This document shows positions 1-12,700 of a DNA stretch of 64,000 bases, piece after piece. The position numbers were made by a program, and so were the translations under genes. The stretch comes from Pocillopora verrucosa (lineage: Eukaryota > Cnidaria > Anthozoa > Scleractinia > Pocilloporidae). Within the stretch, counting starts at the first letter, position 1. Each line of letters begins with the position of its first letter. Where the stretch lies: NCBI RefSeq assembly GCF_036669915.1, contig NC_089312.1:31101330-31165329 (forward strand). The letters are read 5' to 3'. The notes below the pieces were generated by a model, which worked only from the letters and a program-made list of their open reading frames with translations, was not told the DNA's origin and did not search any database.

Positions 1-291
1 GTGACATTATTTTAGAACTTTTGTTGTGAGCCATCTGCTCGCGAAAGTAAACTGTTTACCTGTAAACACCTCCATATTAAAAAATAAACCACTTGTATTC
101 CGCTCGAAAGACTTGAAAGTTCCAATTCAAATCCCCCACCCCATCCCACCCCACCCCACCCCACCCAGGCAAGGTTCCGTACCGACACCAGGGCTCAGAC
201 GACAAAATCAAATGCCCGTGGGTTGCCCAGTGGGGAAATGTGGAACCTTTAAATTGATCGACACGTTACAAGACTTTGGTATTTGCTGCAG

Positions 292-492
292 GTTGTACCA
301 CAGTATGGCACTGTGACTGTGTATGCATCAAGGATAACAGATACTCCGGGTCCAGACAATTACACTCTCAAAATTGGACCGGCAGGTAACCTTTTTAATC
401 TCACATTACAGGGTGTGAAAGACGCCAATGCGACTAAATTTTTCACTTTGGCACACCAAATCCTGAAAATTAGTTGCCAAATTGGCTACTAG
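292..492 (+). CDS. possible terminal exon of a gene lying to the left (partial, uncertain)
   Basis: A good acceptor (…gctgcag, AG at 290-291) is followed by an open phase-0 frame that starts VVPQYGTVTVYAS and contains DTPGPDNYTL before a TAG at 490-492. The composition, with beta-strand-like alternation and N-glycosylation-type NYT, NLT and NAT sequons, looks like an extracellular domain. A donor-like GCAG|GTAACC after 385 could instead end an internal exon. I do not recognise the family. It could be the 3' exon of an extracellular protein, or a decayed exon. Confidence 0.25.
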   Translation, partial: VVPQYGTVTVYASRITDTPGPDNYTLKIGPAGNLFNLTLQGVKDANATKFFTLAHQILKISCQIGY

Positions 493-1486
493 AATGTTTC
501 ATCATAACCTTACCAAGAGATAAAGTGAATTTAAAAGATTTGCAAAGATAAATCCGCGGCAAACTTCCTCGTTCAGTTTGTTTCCAAAACGAAGCATGTG
601 CATCTCATTGATAACTAGACGCCATCATGAATTTAGGTGAGCTTGAACGTTGTATATCATCCATCCTAGTGTCCACTTTGTAGCACATTAAAGATCTTTA
701 CCCTAACTTAATTTTGGAGAGTCTATTTAGAACGCTGAGTACCGCTTTCATACATTTTTATCTTTGATTCTGAGTGCTTTTTCCAAAGAAATATCATTTT
801 GGATCAATAATGAGCAAGCATGGAGACTTGAGTTGAATCTGATCTTCATGTTGATGACGCTCACTTCAAAATTTTTTCGCCACGAAACGCCTTTCTAGAA
901 ATAGTTTTGCATTTAGCTATGTTTTGCTTTTTTAAGGAGAAGGAGAAGAGATGCAGCTGCAGTTTACAAACCTTTGTGCCGGTAGGAACATTCACCGATC
1001 GGTTACTTGTAACTGTTAATGACGATCAAATTCATGATCTTTAACTTGGCCAGGAACCCTTTCAAATACAAAAATGTTACTTTAAGAAGCCAATTTACGT
1101 AGAGTACCGTTTATTATTCTAGAAACATGTCTGTCCCGATGACTTTGTTAAAACAAAACCTCCTGTTTTGCAGAGTGATAAACCAAGAAAATCTAATCAG
1201 CAAAACAACCGCCACTGCCCTCCAACCTTATACTTTTCTGAGCAAGCCACGGGCTTATGTGCTGAATTTCCGATGTGTTGGGGGAAACCAATACCTCCAC
1301 TAATATGATCATTAACCGTGTACATGAACTTAAAGTTCATTTGCGTTTACCTCGAATTTCAGGTTACAATTCCTCTGAAACTTGTCCTCCAATCAACATC
1401 GGAATATACGGAGAATCGTCTTCACTTTCCTGCTCAGGTTTTCAAAATTTTCAAATGAGTTTTGCATTTGCTTAATCCGCAAGTTA
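493..1486. other. no feature seen
   Basis: AT-rich sequence with no long frame, splice-bounded coding similarity or clear repeat that I can recognise. Confidence 0.4.
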
Positions 1487-1684
1487 CAGCAAGGGCGTAA
1501 CAAGGGAAGGAGGGTCTAGGGTTGCTCGTGACCCCACTTTGTAAACCTTTTTCGTCACATTGAGAAGAACTCAGCGTGGAGGTCGACAAGACAGCCTGTT
1601 GAGTACCCTCTGTTTGACATAGTGTAAGACCCCTCCCCAACCCTAACCCTAACACTCCCTTGAAAGATCCTGGCTACGCCCCTG
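1487..1684. mobile_element. MITE-like foldback element
   Basis: The right end reads ctacgcccctg, whose complement caggggcgtag matches the left end caagggcgta. The termini are G/C-rich and the interior is non-coding. Ends of the form CAGGGGCGTAGC are common in non-autonomous DNA transposons of animals. The copy of ccctaaccctaac inside is only about two telomere-like units. Confidence 0.5.
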
Positions 1685-2945
1685 TACAGTGGCATTCGTC
1701 GAGTAGTTAGCACTCTAAACCGAGGCAAGTGAGAAAAAATCCAGCGAGTAACAGGGTGGAGTGCTTGAACCGGAGTGGGGGGGGGGGGGGGGACAACCGG
1801 AGATGCCCCAGCCGCTGGGCTGCATTTTCTTCATACCAGAGACCAGGCTAGGTCGTTGGTCAAGACTTATTTGAATGGTTTCGCCCGGGAGAAATTGCAA
1901 TTCCGCTAGTAGTTTTTTGTTCCAGATGCTAGAATAAGCCTCAACATCAATGGCACATTATTTTGACCGCCTAAACCTTTGAGTAGGACCTGTGTTGTTG
2001 CCTTTTTTGCGAGATAAATCGTCTCCTTTACATTTTTTACCTAGAGCGAGACTGCAATCTCCCAAATCAAATCAAATTCAAGATAAGAAGAGGTAAGTTC
2101 TTGTGTTTTTTTTTGGGGGGGGGAGGGGGGGAGGTACTGTTTTAGCCACCCAAGATTGTAAAATTCTGGGGAAATGTTGCAGCTCAAGTTGGTTCTCTAA
2201 ATATCGTGAAACATGCCAACAAACATGCTTGAATAGGGCACAGAAATACCAGGGGGTCATAGCTACCCCTAATCCCTCAGCCCCCAATGTTGGAGTGTTC
2301 TATCCAGTAAATTCGGTGTGCATACAAGTCGACGGTTTTTTTTTTCTATTGAAAACTATCAAAGAAGTATGAAATACCCACAATTGTCCCTCTTGCAGTT
2401 ATAAGAGCAAACTTTACCATTGCCATAAACTGTAATCTTAGGTCAGACAATGAATAATGAGTTTGCCATTTTCGTTTTTTTTTTGACAAGTAACGGAATT
2501 TTTTCTTTGTAACAGGAACAGCTAAAAAAAACAGAGGAGGCATCACGACTACAGACCTGTTTTTCCGTCATTTTCTTCTCACAGCTTCGATCTTGGTTTT
2601 GAATCTTTTGTAACTGATCGTTCGATCACGATTGCTGGCTAAAAAATCCTTCTCTCACAAGTGATATGATAAATCAATAGTTAGTAGGCTGGATAGTCTG
2701 AAAAAGCTTCAGGTCATCTTGGCTGGAGAGTACGTAGAATGGTGCTAAGATCTGCTATTCCTTGTCGAATGAAACACGTAGTTGTGAAACTTAGGCTACG
2801 TTTGACGAGCTTATTTCAACCCAATAGTTTAAGTAGTTTTTAACTTTTACACTTAGTTCACGCCCCTACTGGAAACCAGCATGTTTAAATAAAGTTGATC
2901 TTGATCACTTGATCCAATGTTTTTGTGTCTATTTTAGCATAGGTG
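1685..2945. other. non-coding, low-complexity G runs
   Basis: Contains homopolymer G runs near 1779-1793 and 2115-2132 and poly-T runs near 2337 and 2476. The open frames here are short and compositionally biased. No gene is supported. Confidence 0.4.
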
Positions 2946-2949
2946 TATG

Positions 2950-3620
2950 AACGGGGGGGGGGCTGGGGGGCTGCAGCCTCCCAAATTTTGGGCAGGGGGA
3001 GAAATTTGGGCTAAGTCAGTTTTTACGAAGTTTTCAATTTTTTTATTCTATTTTCTAATAAGCATTCATTGATTTCTACTCCATGGAATCAAACGAAGGA
3101 AAGGCACTGTATACACTGGTGAAGTTTGCTACCATTGAAATCACTTTTGACCACAAGAACAGGGTTGTTAAAGCATTCGATGGGGCAGCTGATTGAAACG
3201 TTGTACATAAGGACTCTCTTCAAGAGTGGAAGGGTGCTTTCTGCTCGGTATCTACGTCCACTGTCACGGACATGTGCTCAACTTTGCCCTATAGGATACT
3301 ATGACACAGAATGAACCATGGAGTTATCTTTGTACTGTGTGTGTAGAAAGTAATCCTGAGCAGCACTGAGGACCGATTATTTACAGAAGATCTAACCCAA
3401 ACCGTGGTTTAACACAAGTAGTGGGCCTTAAGTATTCTATATAAGAGGCCGGTTGCTTCAAATAATGTCCTTCCACTGCCATCTGATGGCCTTCTTAGGG
3501 CTACTTTTCTAAAAGCAACTTTTGCAAAAACTTACTTTTCCCAAACTGATCTCTCTTGCTGCCCAAAAAATTTAAGATGCCTAAAAATTTGATACGGCCG
3601 GAGCCCCCCCCGTCCAACTC
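2950..3620. mobile_element. possible degenerate DNA transposon flanked by inverted G-rich ends
   Basis: The left end (G run, then ccaaattttgggcag) is roughly mirrored at 3560-3618 (ctgcccaaaaaatttaag … gagccccccccgtcc). The interior, 3083-3199, holds a short open stretch (MESNEGKALYTLVKF…) ending at TGA, which may be captured or transposase-derived. The termini match imperfectly, so the boundaries are uncertain. Confidence 0.3.
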
Positions 3621-6450
3621 ATTGCCTATCCGAATGGGACCTCCAACATCAAGAAAAGCCTTTCAGAGCCAAAACACTGCCATTCACGACAACAATTTTG
3701 GGCATAGAAAAACCGATGAAAAAATATGAAAATTACCTCTTTTAATCTTCCTTTTCATTTCCAACGGGTCGTACTTCTTCCTCAAACACAAGACTTTGCA
3801 AGAATAGTACCATGCTGGCTTTAGAAAAATTGTTTGTGATTGTGACACACCCTCTTTTTGACGTGTGAAAGGCTGACCTCATCTCCGCTTTGCAAGACAA
3901 GGACTCGATGCGACAATCATATTGTGTTATGAAGCTGTGAGCTCATCGCCTCTGGAGGCTAAGGATAACCATGGGCATCAGCTGTAAAGTTTTGATATTA
4001 CTCGAAAAAAAGATATTATTTGGTTAAAATAGTCTTCTAACTACTATACTTTCGAGTTATATTCTTACACTTTTGAAAACTAAAAGAGAGAGGCTGTAAA
4101 TCGAGTACCGAAAGTTGGCTCGAAGTTAGGCGAAGAGATGCCAGATCTATTAGCAATAATAACATTAGGACCATCACCTTCTAGCAATCCTACCAATCTA
4201 TACCCATAAGTTATGGAAGGTCTCTGAAGCCATAATCAATACTAAGATTTAGACCATCAGCTGAAAACTATTTCATCACGCCAAGGGCAAGATTCAGCAG
4301 AACTTTGAGTCCACGGTCAATAACAAGATTTGGACGACGCTGAAAAAGGCTTCTCTCACAAACAGTATAATAAAATAATACCTAAAAGAGGCAGTTTATA
4401 TTCTCTTGTACCTAGTAACAATGTCTGATCATAAATAGATAGCTTGATTACGCTATTTTACTGTGCCTCCTACGCTTTACCTTCAGGTTAGTTTACATGT
4501 TTAAACTGCAAGAGGTTATAAGCTGATTGTAATCTCTTGCAGTACCCGCAGCTTAAATGTTTTATAGACTTATATTGCGCAATTATCAATATAAGAATTT
4601 TCAATTGCGAATATACAGATGTTAAAAATGTAAAAAGTCTATTTTAAGTCTTCGTTATTTAGCCTCATTTAATCTATTTTGAACACTACAGCTTTATCTC
4701 CACGTTTGCTGTCTGTTATTACTAACTTACACCTGGGGCGTGTAATTATATCGAAACAATGTCACCTACTTCACGACCGACAGTAAGGTTTTCGCCTGTT
4801 GGGGGAAACGTGAAGGAAAATATTAATATAATCCACAACTTTGATCAGTATCGCAAAAGAACAAAGCTATCCAAAGAAAATTCCTGAAGCTTGGCAAAAC
4901 AAAAAAATAAACCACCCAACGAACAGGATTCTTGTGCTTATTCAGTATTCAGCTAATACTTCAGTTGAATATATTTTTAAAATGAAAAAGCACTGAAAGA
5001 GAAAGAGAAGCAGTCATTAAGATTCACAACAGACATCACTCCCTCTTCCATGGGAAGGCCTCTCAGCCTTCCCCAAAGAGATCTCCAACATCAAGAAAAC
5101 CCATTCAGATCTAGAAGACTGCCATCAGGGAGACAAAAACTACGATCATGAAAAAACTGATGAGTAAATCAGCTCTTTCATTGTTCCTGCCCCTCTCAAA
5201 CGGATCGTAGTTTTTTTCTCAAACACAAGGCTTTGCATGTATAAGACCATGCTGATTTGAGAAAAGTTGTCTTCTATTGAGACAAATCCTTAGCTCTTGT
5301 TGACGTATAGAGGGCTGTCCTTATCACCCGCTTTTTTTGAAAAGTAAAGGATAGGCTTTAAGCTGACAACCGAAATTTCGCTCTTTAAGAGACTTTGTTC
5401 ACCAAAATATATCCTTTTATTTGTTTAAATATGTAACTGTACTGTGTTTGCCCCTCTTACCAAATTCTATTAGCATGTTTTCTTGTGTCTTGTAACCGCC
5501 AACAAGGACAAAATCGAAAACTGATCTAAGAGACTCAAAGAAAATTCTTGAAGTTTGCCTAAAACAAAAAAAAAAAGACCCGATCAAAAGAGTCCTTGTG
5601 GCTATTACTCAGCTAATACTTTAGTTAAATAAATCTGGATAAAAAAACGCACTGAACATGAAAGAGAAGCAGTCATCAAGATTCACCTCCGATATCATTC
5701 CTTTTTCCTTGGGAAGGCCTCTCAGCCTTTCCGGAAGAGACCTCCAACATCGAGAGAAGCCTTTCGGACTCAGAAGACTGCCTTTATGGAGACAGAAATA
5801 ATAATGATAAATAAACTGATGAGTTATATGAGACTCAAACACAAGGCTTTGCATGAATAGAACCATGGTGATTTGAGAAAAGTACTTTTCGAATAAGACA
5901 GCACCTTCTTTTTGACACGTATTTAGGTTGTCATTATCTCAGGACTCGTTAATAATATTGTGTTGAGAAATTGGAAACTTATCACTTCTGCAGTTTACAT
6001 GTAAATATGTGCATTAGCTAGAAAGTTTGATATTTACATGAAAAAGGAGTCATTTGGTTGAAACAGTATTCGTTTTTAAAGAATCTTTCGGCTTATATGC
6101 TTGAGCTTTTAAATACCTATGAAGAGGCTGCAAACTAGGAACCGAAATTTCGCCCTCTAAAAACCTGGTGAACCAAAGGAATCCGTTTTTTATCGTATTT
6201 GCTTATCTATTTTCATCTGCGATGTTTTCGTCGCGCAGATGTTCAATCTTTAGTATAGGGATCGTTCTCGCCTTCACGCTTACTAATGTTTATTAATAGT
6301 TCTCCGTCGTTAGTGTATTGCCCTTTTCACGATTTTATCCCTGATAATAACCAAACTTTCGGCTTACGTTCTCAAGCTTTTAAAAACTAAACAAAAGGCT
6401 GCAAACTGAGAACCGAAATTTTGCTCTTTTACGAAGCTGTGCCAACCATG
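3600..6450. repeat. diverged tandem copies of a segment of about 660 bp
   Basis: Three copies are recognisable. The sentence-like segment 'acctccaacat(c)…aga(a)gcct/ccattcaga/gg' occurs near 3630, 5085 and 5738, each followed by 'cacaaggctttgca' or similar. A second landmark (ggctg(c)aaa…gaaccgaaattt) occurs near 4090, 5360, 6130 and 6385. The best-preserved pair is about 4850-5400 against 5510-6180. A landmark copy recurs at 18690-18720, upstream of the decayed array relative there. The copies are old and non-coding. They lie directly 5' of the RFamide-like array and probably record repeated duplication of its upstream region. Confidence 0.6.
4140..4343 (+). pseudogene. decayed three-unit relative of the RFamide-like array
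   Basis: The DNA from 4183 (agcaatcctaccaatcta…) aligns through 'ggaaggtctctgaagccataatc…agatttagaccatcagctg' with the first units of the large array near 6907-6990. The last unit reads SPRSITRFGRR followed at once by TGA (4341-4343). Upstream in that frame is SILRF-RPSAENYFITPRARF, and then an in-frame TAA at 4233. Unit 1 and unit 2 sit in different frames, so the copy is broken. It shows that a short, terminated version of the same repeat protein existed here. An ending in RFGRR plus stop is a typical way for a neuropeptide precursor to finish. Confidence 0.6.
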
Positions 6451-6639
6451 GTGAATTCTTTTATCATTTGTGATGTTTTCGTTGCACAGATGGATGCTCA
6501 TGGTTGTTCCTTTGCACTGACAGTTCCAACCTGGTCATCTCTTTTCACAGTTGTAGAGTTTTCTATGAAAGATATAAATAAGGCTCTCTAATAGTCCTAC
6601 AATTAGTCTGACCCTCGTCATTTGGGTAAAACAAATCAT

Positions 6640-6735
6640 CATAAATCAGCTACTCAAACCATTCTTATAAAGTACAGCTCAAGAGGCTTGCGACCACATA
6701 AATCCTTCCAAGAATTTTTGCTTAATCCGAAAAAC
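6640..6735 (+). repeat. highly diverged repeat unit just upstream of the array
   Basis: The stretch tcagctactcaaaccattc … aagtacagctc … cttgcgaccacataaat aligns base by base, with gaps, to the array consensus tcagctgacaccaaacctattc … aaatatatcagg … ataagaccacagtcaat. It reads SATQTILIKYSSRGLRPHKS in frame 1, whereas the array uses frame 2. It is probably an ancient out-of-frame unit. Confidence 0.4.
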
Positions 6736-6739
6736 CACT

Positions 6740-9700
6740 ATGAAAATAGTTGTTGGGCCTATTTACCAACTAATACTTTTGTGGAAATTATCACTAACGA
6801 TACATGGACTGAAAAAGGACGAGCCGAAGATATCACATGGAATACCTCAAGAGAGTAAACGTTCTCTCCAGCCACAGTCAATGACTAGATGTGGACGATC
6901 AACAGATAGCAATCCCCCCACAACTCCATGGACAAGACATGGGAAGTCTTTAAGACCACAGTCAGTAACAAGATTTGGACGATCAGCTGACACCAAACCA
7001 ATTCGTGGAGGTAACAATTATATCAGTTCAATAATACCACAGTCGATAGCAAGATTTGGGGGGTTCGCAGATAAAAATCCTATCAGTCAATGGAAAAGAC
7101 ATGGAAGGTCTATAAGACCACAGTCAGTAACAAAATTTGGACGATCAGCTGACACCAAACCTATTCATGGAGGTGACAGTTATACCAGGTCAATAATACC
7201 TCAGTCAATAACAAGATTTGGAAGGTCCGCAGATAAAAATCCTATCAGTCAATGGACAAGAGATGGAGGGTCTTTCAGATCACAATCAACAAAAAGATTT
7301 GGACTATCAGCTGGCACCAAAATTATTCATGGAGAAACCAAATATATCAGGTCTATAAGACCACAGTCAATAACGAGATTTGGACGATCAGCTGGCACCA
7401 AACCTATTCATGGAGGGAACAAATATAACAGGTCTATAAGTCCACAGTCAATAGCAAGATTTGGACGATCAGCCGGCACCAAACCTATTTATGGAGGGAA
7501 CAAATATATCAGGTCCATAAGACAACAGTCAATAACAAGATTTGGAAAGTCTGCAGATAAAAATCCTACCAGTCAATGGACAAGAGATGGAGGGTCTATC
7601 AGATCAAAGTCAACAGAAAGATTTGGACTATCAGCTGGCACCAAAACTATTCATGAAGGGAACAAATATACCAGGTCTATAAGACCACAGTCAATGACAA
7701 GATTTGGACGATCCGCTAGCACCAAACCTATCTATGGAGAGAACAAATATATCAGGTCAATAAGACCACAGTCAATAACGGAATTTGGACTATTAGCTGG
7801 CAACAAACCTATTCATGGAGGGAACAAATATATCAGGTCTATAAGACCGCAGTCAATAACGAGATTTGGAGGATCAGCTGACACCAAACCTATTCATGGA
7901 GGGAACAAATATATCAGGTCTATGAGACAAAAGTCAATAAAAAGATTTGGACTATCAGCTGGCACCAAACCTACTCATATATGGAACAAATATATCAGGT
8001 CTATAAGACCACAGTCAATAACAAGATTTGGACGATCAGTTGGCACCAAACCTACGCATGGAGGGAACAAATATATCAGTTCTATAACACCACAGTCAAC
8101 AAAAAGATTTGGACGATTAGCTGACACCAAACCTATTTATGGAGGGAACAAATATATCAGGTCTATAAGACCACAGTCAGTAACAAGATTTGGAAGGTCT
8201 GCAGATAAAAATCCTATCAGTCAAAGGACAAGAGATGGAGGGTTTATCAGATCACAGTCAACAAAAAGATTTGGACTATCAACTGGCACTAAACCTATTC
8301 ATGGAGGGAACAAATATATCAGGTCTATAAGACCGCAGTCAATAACGAGATTTGGACGATCAGCTGACACCAAACCTATTCATGGAGGGAACAAATATAT
8401 CAGGTCTATAAGACCGCAGTCAATAACGAGATTTGGACGATCAGCTGACACCAAACCTATTCATGGAGGGAACAAATATATCAGGTCTATAAGACAAAAA
8501 TCAATAAAAAGGTTTGGACTATCTGCTGGAACCAAACCTACTAATATATGGAACAAATATATCAGGTCTACAAGACCACAGTCAATAACAAGATTTGGAC
8601 TATCAGCTGACACCAAAGCTATTTATGGAGTGAACAAATATATATGGTCTATAACACCACAGTCAATGACGAGATTTGGACGATCAGCTGACACCAAACC
8701 TATTCATGGAGGGAACAAATATATCAGGTTTATAAGACCAAAGTCAATAACGAAATTTGGACTATCAGCTGACACCAAAGCTATTTATGGAGTGAACAAA
8801 TATATCAGGTCTATAGCACCACAGTCAATAACAAGATTTGGACAATCTGCTGGCACCAAACCTATTCATGGAGAGAACAAATATATCAGGTCTATAACAC
8901 CACAGTCAACGACAAGATTTGGACGATCAGCTGACACCAAACCTATTTATGGAGGGAACAAATATATCAGGTCTATAAGACCACAGTCAATATCAAGATT
9001 TGGAAGGTCTGCAGATAAAAATCCTATCAGTCAAAGGACAAGAGATGGAGGGTTTATCAGATCGCAGTCAACAAAAAGATTTGGACTATCAACTGGCACT
9101 AAACCTATTCATGGAGGGAACAAATATATCAGGTCTATAAGACCACACTCAACGACGAGATTTGGACGATCAGCTGACACCAAACCTATTCATGGAGAGA
9201 ACAAATATATCAGGTCTATAGGACCACAGTCAATAACGAGATTTGGACTATTAGTTGGCACCAAACCTATTCATGGATGGAACAAATATATGAGGTCTAT
9301 AACACCACAGTCAATGACGAGATTTGGACGATCAGCTGACACCAAGCCTAATCATGGAGGGAACAAATATATCAGGTCTATAAAACACAAATCAATACAA
9401 AGATCTGGACTATCAGCTGGCACCAAACCTAAACATAGATGGAACAAATATATCAGGTCTATAAGACCACAGTCAATAACAAGATTTGGACGATCACCTG
9501 GCACCAAACCTATTCATGGAGGGAACAAATATATCAGGTCTATAAGACCACAGTCAATAAGAAGATTTGGACAATCTGCTGACACCAAACCTATTCATGG
9601 AGGCAACAAATATATCAGGTCTATAAGACCACACTCAACGACGAGATTTGGACGATCAGCTGACACCAAACCTATTCATGGAGAGAACAAATATATCAGG

Positions 9701-12700
9701 TCTATAAGACCACAGTCAATAACGAGATTTGGACTATCAGCTGACACCAAAGCTATTTATGGAGTGAACAAATATATCAGGTCTATAACACCACAGTCAA
9801 TAACGAGATTTGGACGATCAGCTGACACCAAACCTATTCATGGAGGGAACAAATATATCAGGTCTATAGCACCACAGTCCATAACAAGATTTGGACGATC
9901 AGCTGACACCAAACCTATTTATGGAGGGAACAAATATATCAGGTCTATAAGACCACAGTCAATAACAAGATTTGGAAGGTCCGCAGATAAAAATCCTATC
10001 AGTCAAAGGACAAGAGATGGAGGGTCTATAAGATCAGAGTCAACAAAAAGATTTGGACTATCGACTGGCACTAAATTTATTCATGGAGGGAACAAATATA
10101 TCAGGTCTATAAGACCACAGTCAAACAGGAGAGTAGGACGATCAGCTGGCACCAAACCTATTCATGGAGGAAACAAATATATCAGGTCTATAACACCCCA
10201 GTCAATAACGAGATTTGGACGATCAGCTGACACCAAAGCTATTTATGGAGTGAACAAATATATCAGGTCTATAAGACCACAGTCAATAACGAAATTTGGA
10301 CGATCAGCTGACACCAAACCTATTCATGGAGGGAACAAATATATCAGGTCTATAAGACCGCAGTCAATAACGAGATTTGGACGATCAGCTGACACCAAAC
10401 CTTTTCATGGAGGGAACAAATATATCAGGTATATAACACAAAAATCAATAAAAAGATTTGGACTATCAGCTGGCACCAAACCTACTAATATATGGAACAA
10501 ATATATCAGGTCTATAAGACCACAGTCAATAACAAGATTTGGACGATCAGTTGGCACTAAACCTAGGCATGTAGGGAACAAATATATCACGTCTATGAGA
10601 CCACAGTCAATAACGAGATTTGGACGATCAGCTGACACCAAACCTATTCATGGAGGCAACAAATATATCAGGTCTATAAGACCACAGTCAATAACGAGAT
10701 TTGGACGATCAGCTGACACCAAACCTATTCATGGAGGGAACAAATATATCAGGTCTATAACACCACAGTCAATAACGAGATTTGGACGATCAGCTGACAC
10801 CAAACCTATTTATGGAGGGAACAAATATATCAGGTCTATAAGACCACAGTCAATAACAAGACTTGCAAGGTCCGCATATAAAAATCCTATGAGTCAAAGG
10901 ACAAGAGATGGAGGGTCTTTCAGATCACAGTCAACAAAAAGATTTGGACTATCAACTGGCACTAAACCTATTCATGGAGGGAACAAATATATCAGGTCTA
11001 CAAGACCACAGTCAATAAGAAGATTTGGACGATCAGCTGGCACCAAACCTATTCCTGGAGGGAACAAATATATCAGGTCTATAAGACTACAGTCAATAAC
11101 TAGATTTGGACGATCAGCTGACACCAAACCTATTCATGGAGGGAACAAATATATCAGGTCTATAAGACCACAGTCAATAACGAGATTTGGACTATCAGCT
11201 GACACCAAAGCTGTTTACGGAGTGAACAAATATATCAGGTCTATAGCACCACAGTCAATGACGAGATTTGGACGATCAGCTGACACCAAACCTATTCATG
11301 GAGGGAACAAATATATCAGGTCTATAAGACCACAGTCAATAACGAGATTTGGACGATCAGCTGACACCAAACCTATTCATGGAGGGAACAAATATATCAG
11401 GTCTATAACACCACAGTCAATAACAAGATTGGGACGATCAGCTGACACCAAACATATTTATGGAGGAAACAAATATATCAGGTCTATAAGACCACAGTCA
11501 ATAACAAGATTTGGAAAGTCCGCAGATACAAATCCTATCAGTAAAAGGACAAGAGATGGAGGGTCTATTAGATCACAGTCAAAAAAAAGATTTGGACCAT
11601 CAGCTGGCACCAAAACTATTCATGGAGGGAACAAATATATCAGGTCTATAAGACCACAGTCAATAACAAGATCTGGACGATCCACTGGCACCAAACCTAT
11701 TCATGGAGGGAACAAATATATCAGGTCTATAGGACCACAGTCAATAACAAGATTTGGACTATTAGTTGGCACCAAACCTTTTCATGGATGGAACAAATAT
11801 ATGAGGTCTATAACACCACAGTCAATGACGAGATTTGGACGATCAGCTGACACCAAGCCTAATCATGGAGGGAACAAATATATCAGGTCTATAAAACACA
11901 AATCAATACAAAGATCTGGACTATCAGCTGGCACCAAACCTAAACATAGATGGAACAAATATATCAGGTCTATAAGACCACAGTCAATAACAAGATTTGG
12001 ACGATCAGCTGGCACCAAACCTATTCATGGAGGGAACAAATATATCAGGTCTATAAGACCACAGTCAATAAGAAGATTTGGACAATCTGCTGACACCAAA
12101 CCTATTCATGGAGGCAACAAATATATCAGGTCTATAGGACCACAGTCAATAACAAGATTTGGACTATTAGTTGGCACCAAACCTATTCATGGATGGAAGA
12201 AATATATGAGGTCTATAACACCACAGTCAATAACGAGTTTTCGACGATCAGCTGGCACCAAGCCTAATCATGGAGGGAACAAATATATCAGGTCTATAAA
12301 ACAAAAATCAATAAGAAGATTTGGACAATCTGCTGGCACCAAAGCTATTCATGGAGGGAACAAATATATCAGGTCTATAAGACCACAGTCAATAACAAGA
12401 TTTGGACGATCCGCTGGCACCAAACCTATTCATGGAGGGAACAAATATATCAGGTCTATAAGACCACAGTCAATAAGACGTTTTGGACAATCTGCTGGCA
12501 CCAAACCTATTCATGGAGGGAACAAATATAGCAGGTCTATAATACCACAGTCAATAACAAGATTTGGACGATCAGCTGACACCAAACCTAGTCATGGAGG
12601 GAACAAATATATCAGGTCTATAAGACCACAGTCAATAACGATATTTGGACGATCAGCTGACACCAAACCTATTTATAAAGTTAACAAATATATCAGGTCT

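Noticed and set aside
1636-1655. Telomere-like ccctaaccctaac
   Set aside because: Only about two units, embedded in a MITE-like element; not a telomere or clear interstitial telomeric array.
6622-6858. 78-codon frame overlapping the start of the repeat protein
   Set aside because: It contains a diverged repeat unit but stops before the array and is out of frame with it; treated as relic sequence.
10405-10641. Minus-strand frame inside the array (and the plus-strand frame at 13489-13713)
   Set aside because: They are by-products of the repeat: they appear only where a unit variant happens to remove a stop. The long frame in frame 2 explains the periodicity.
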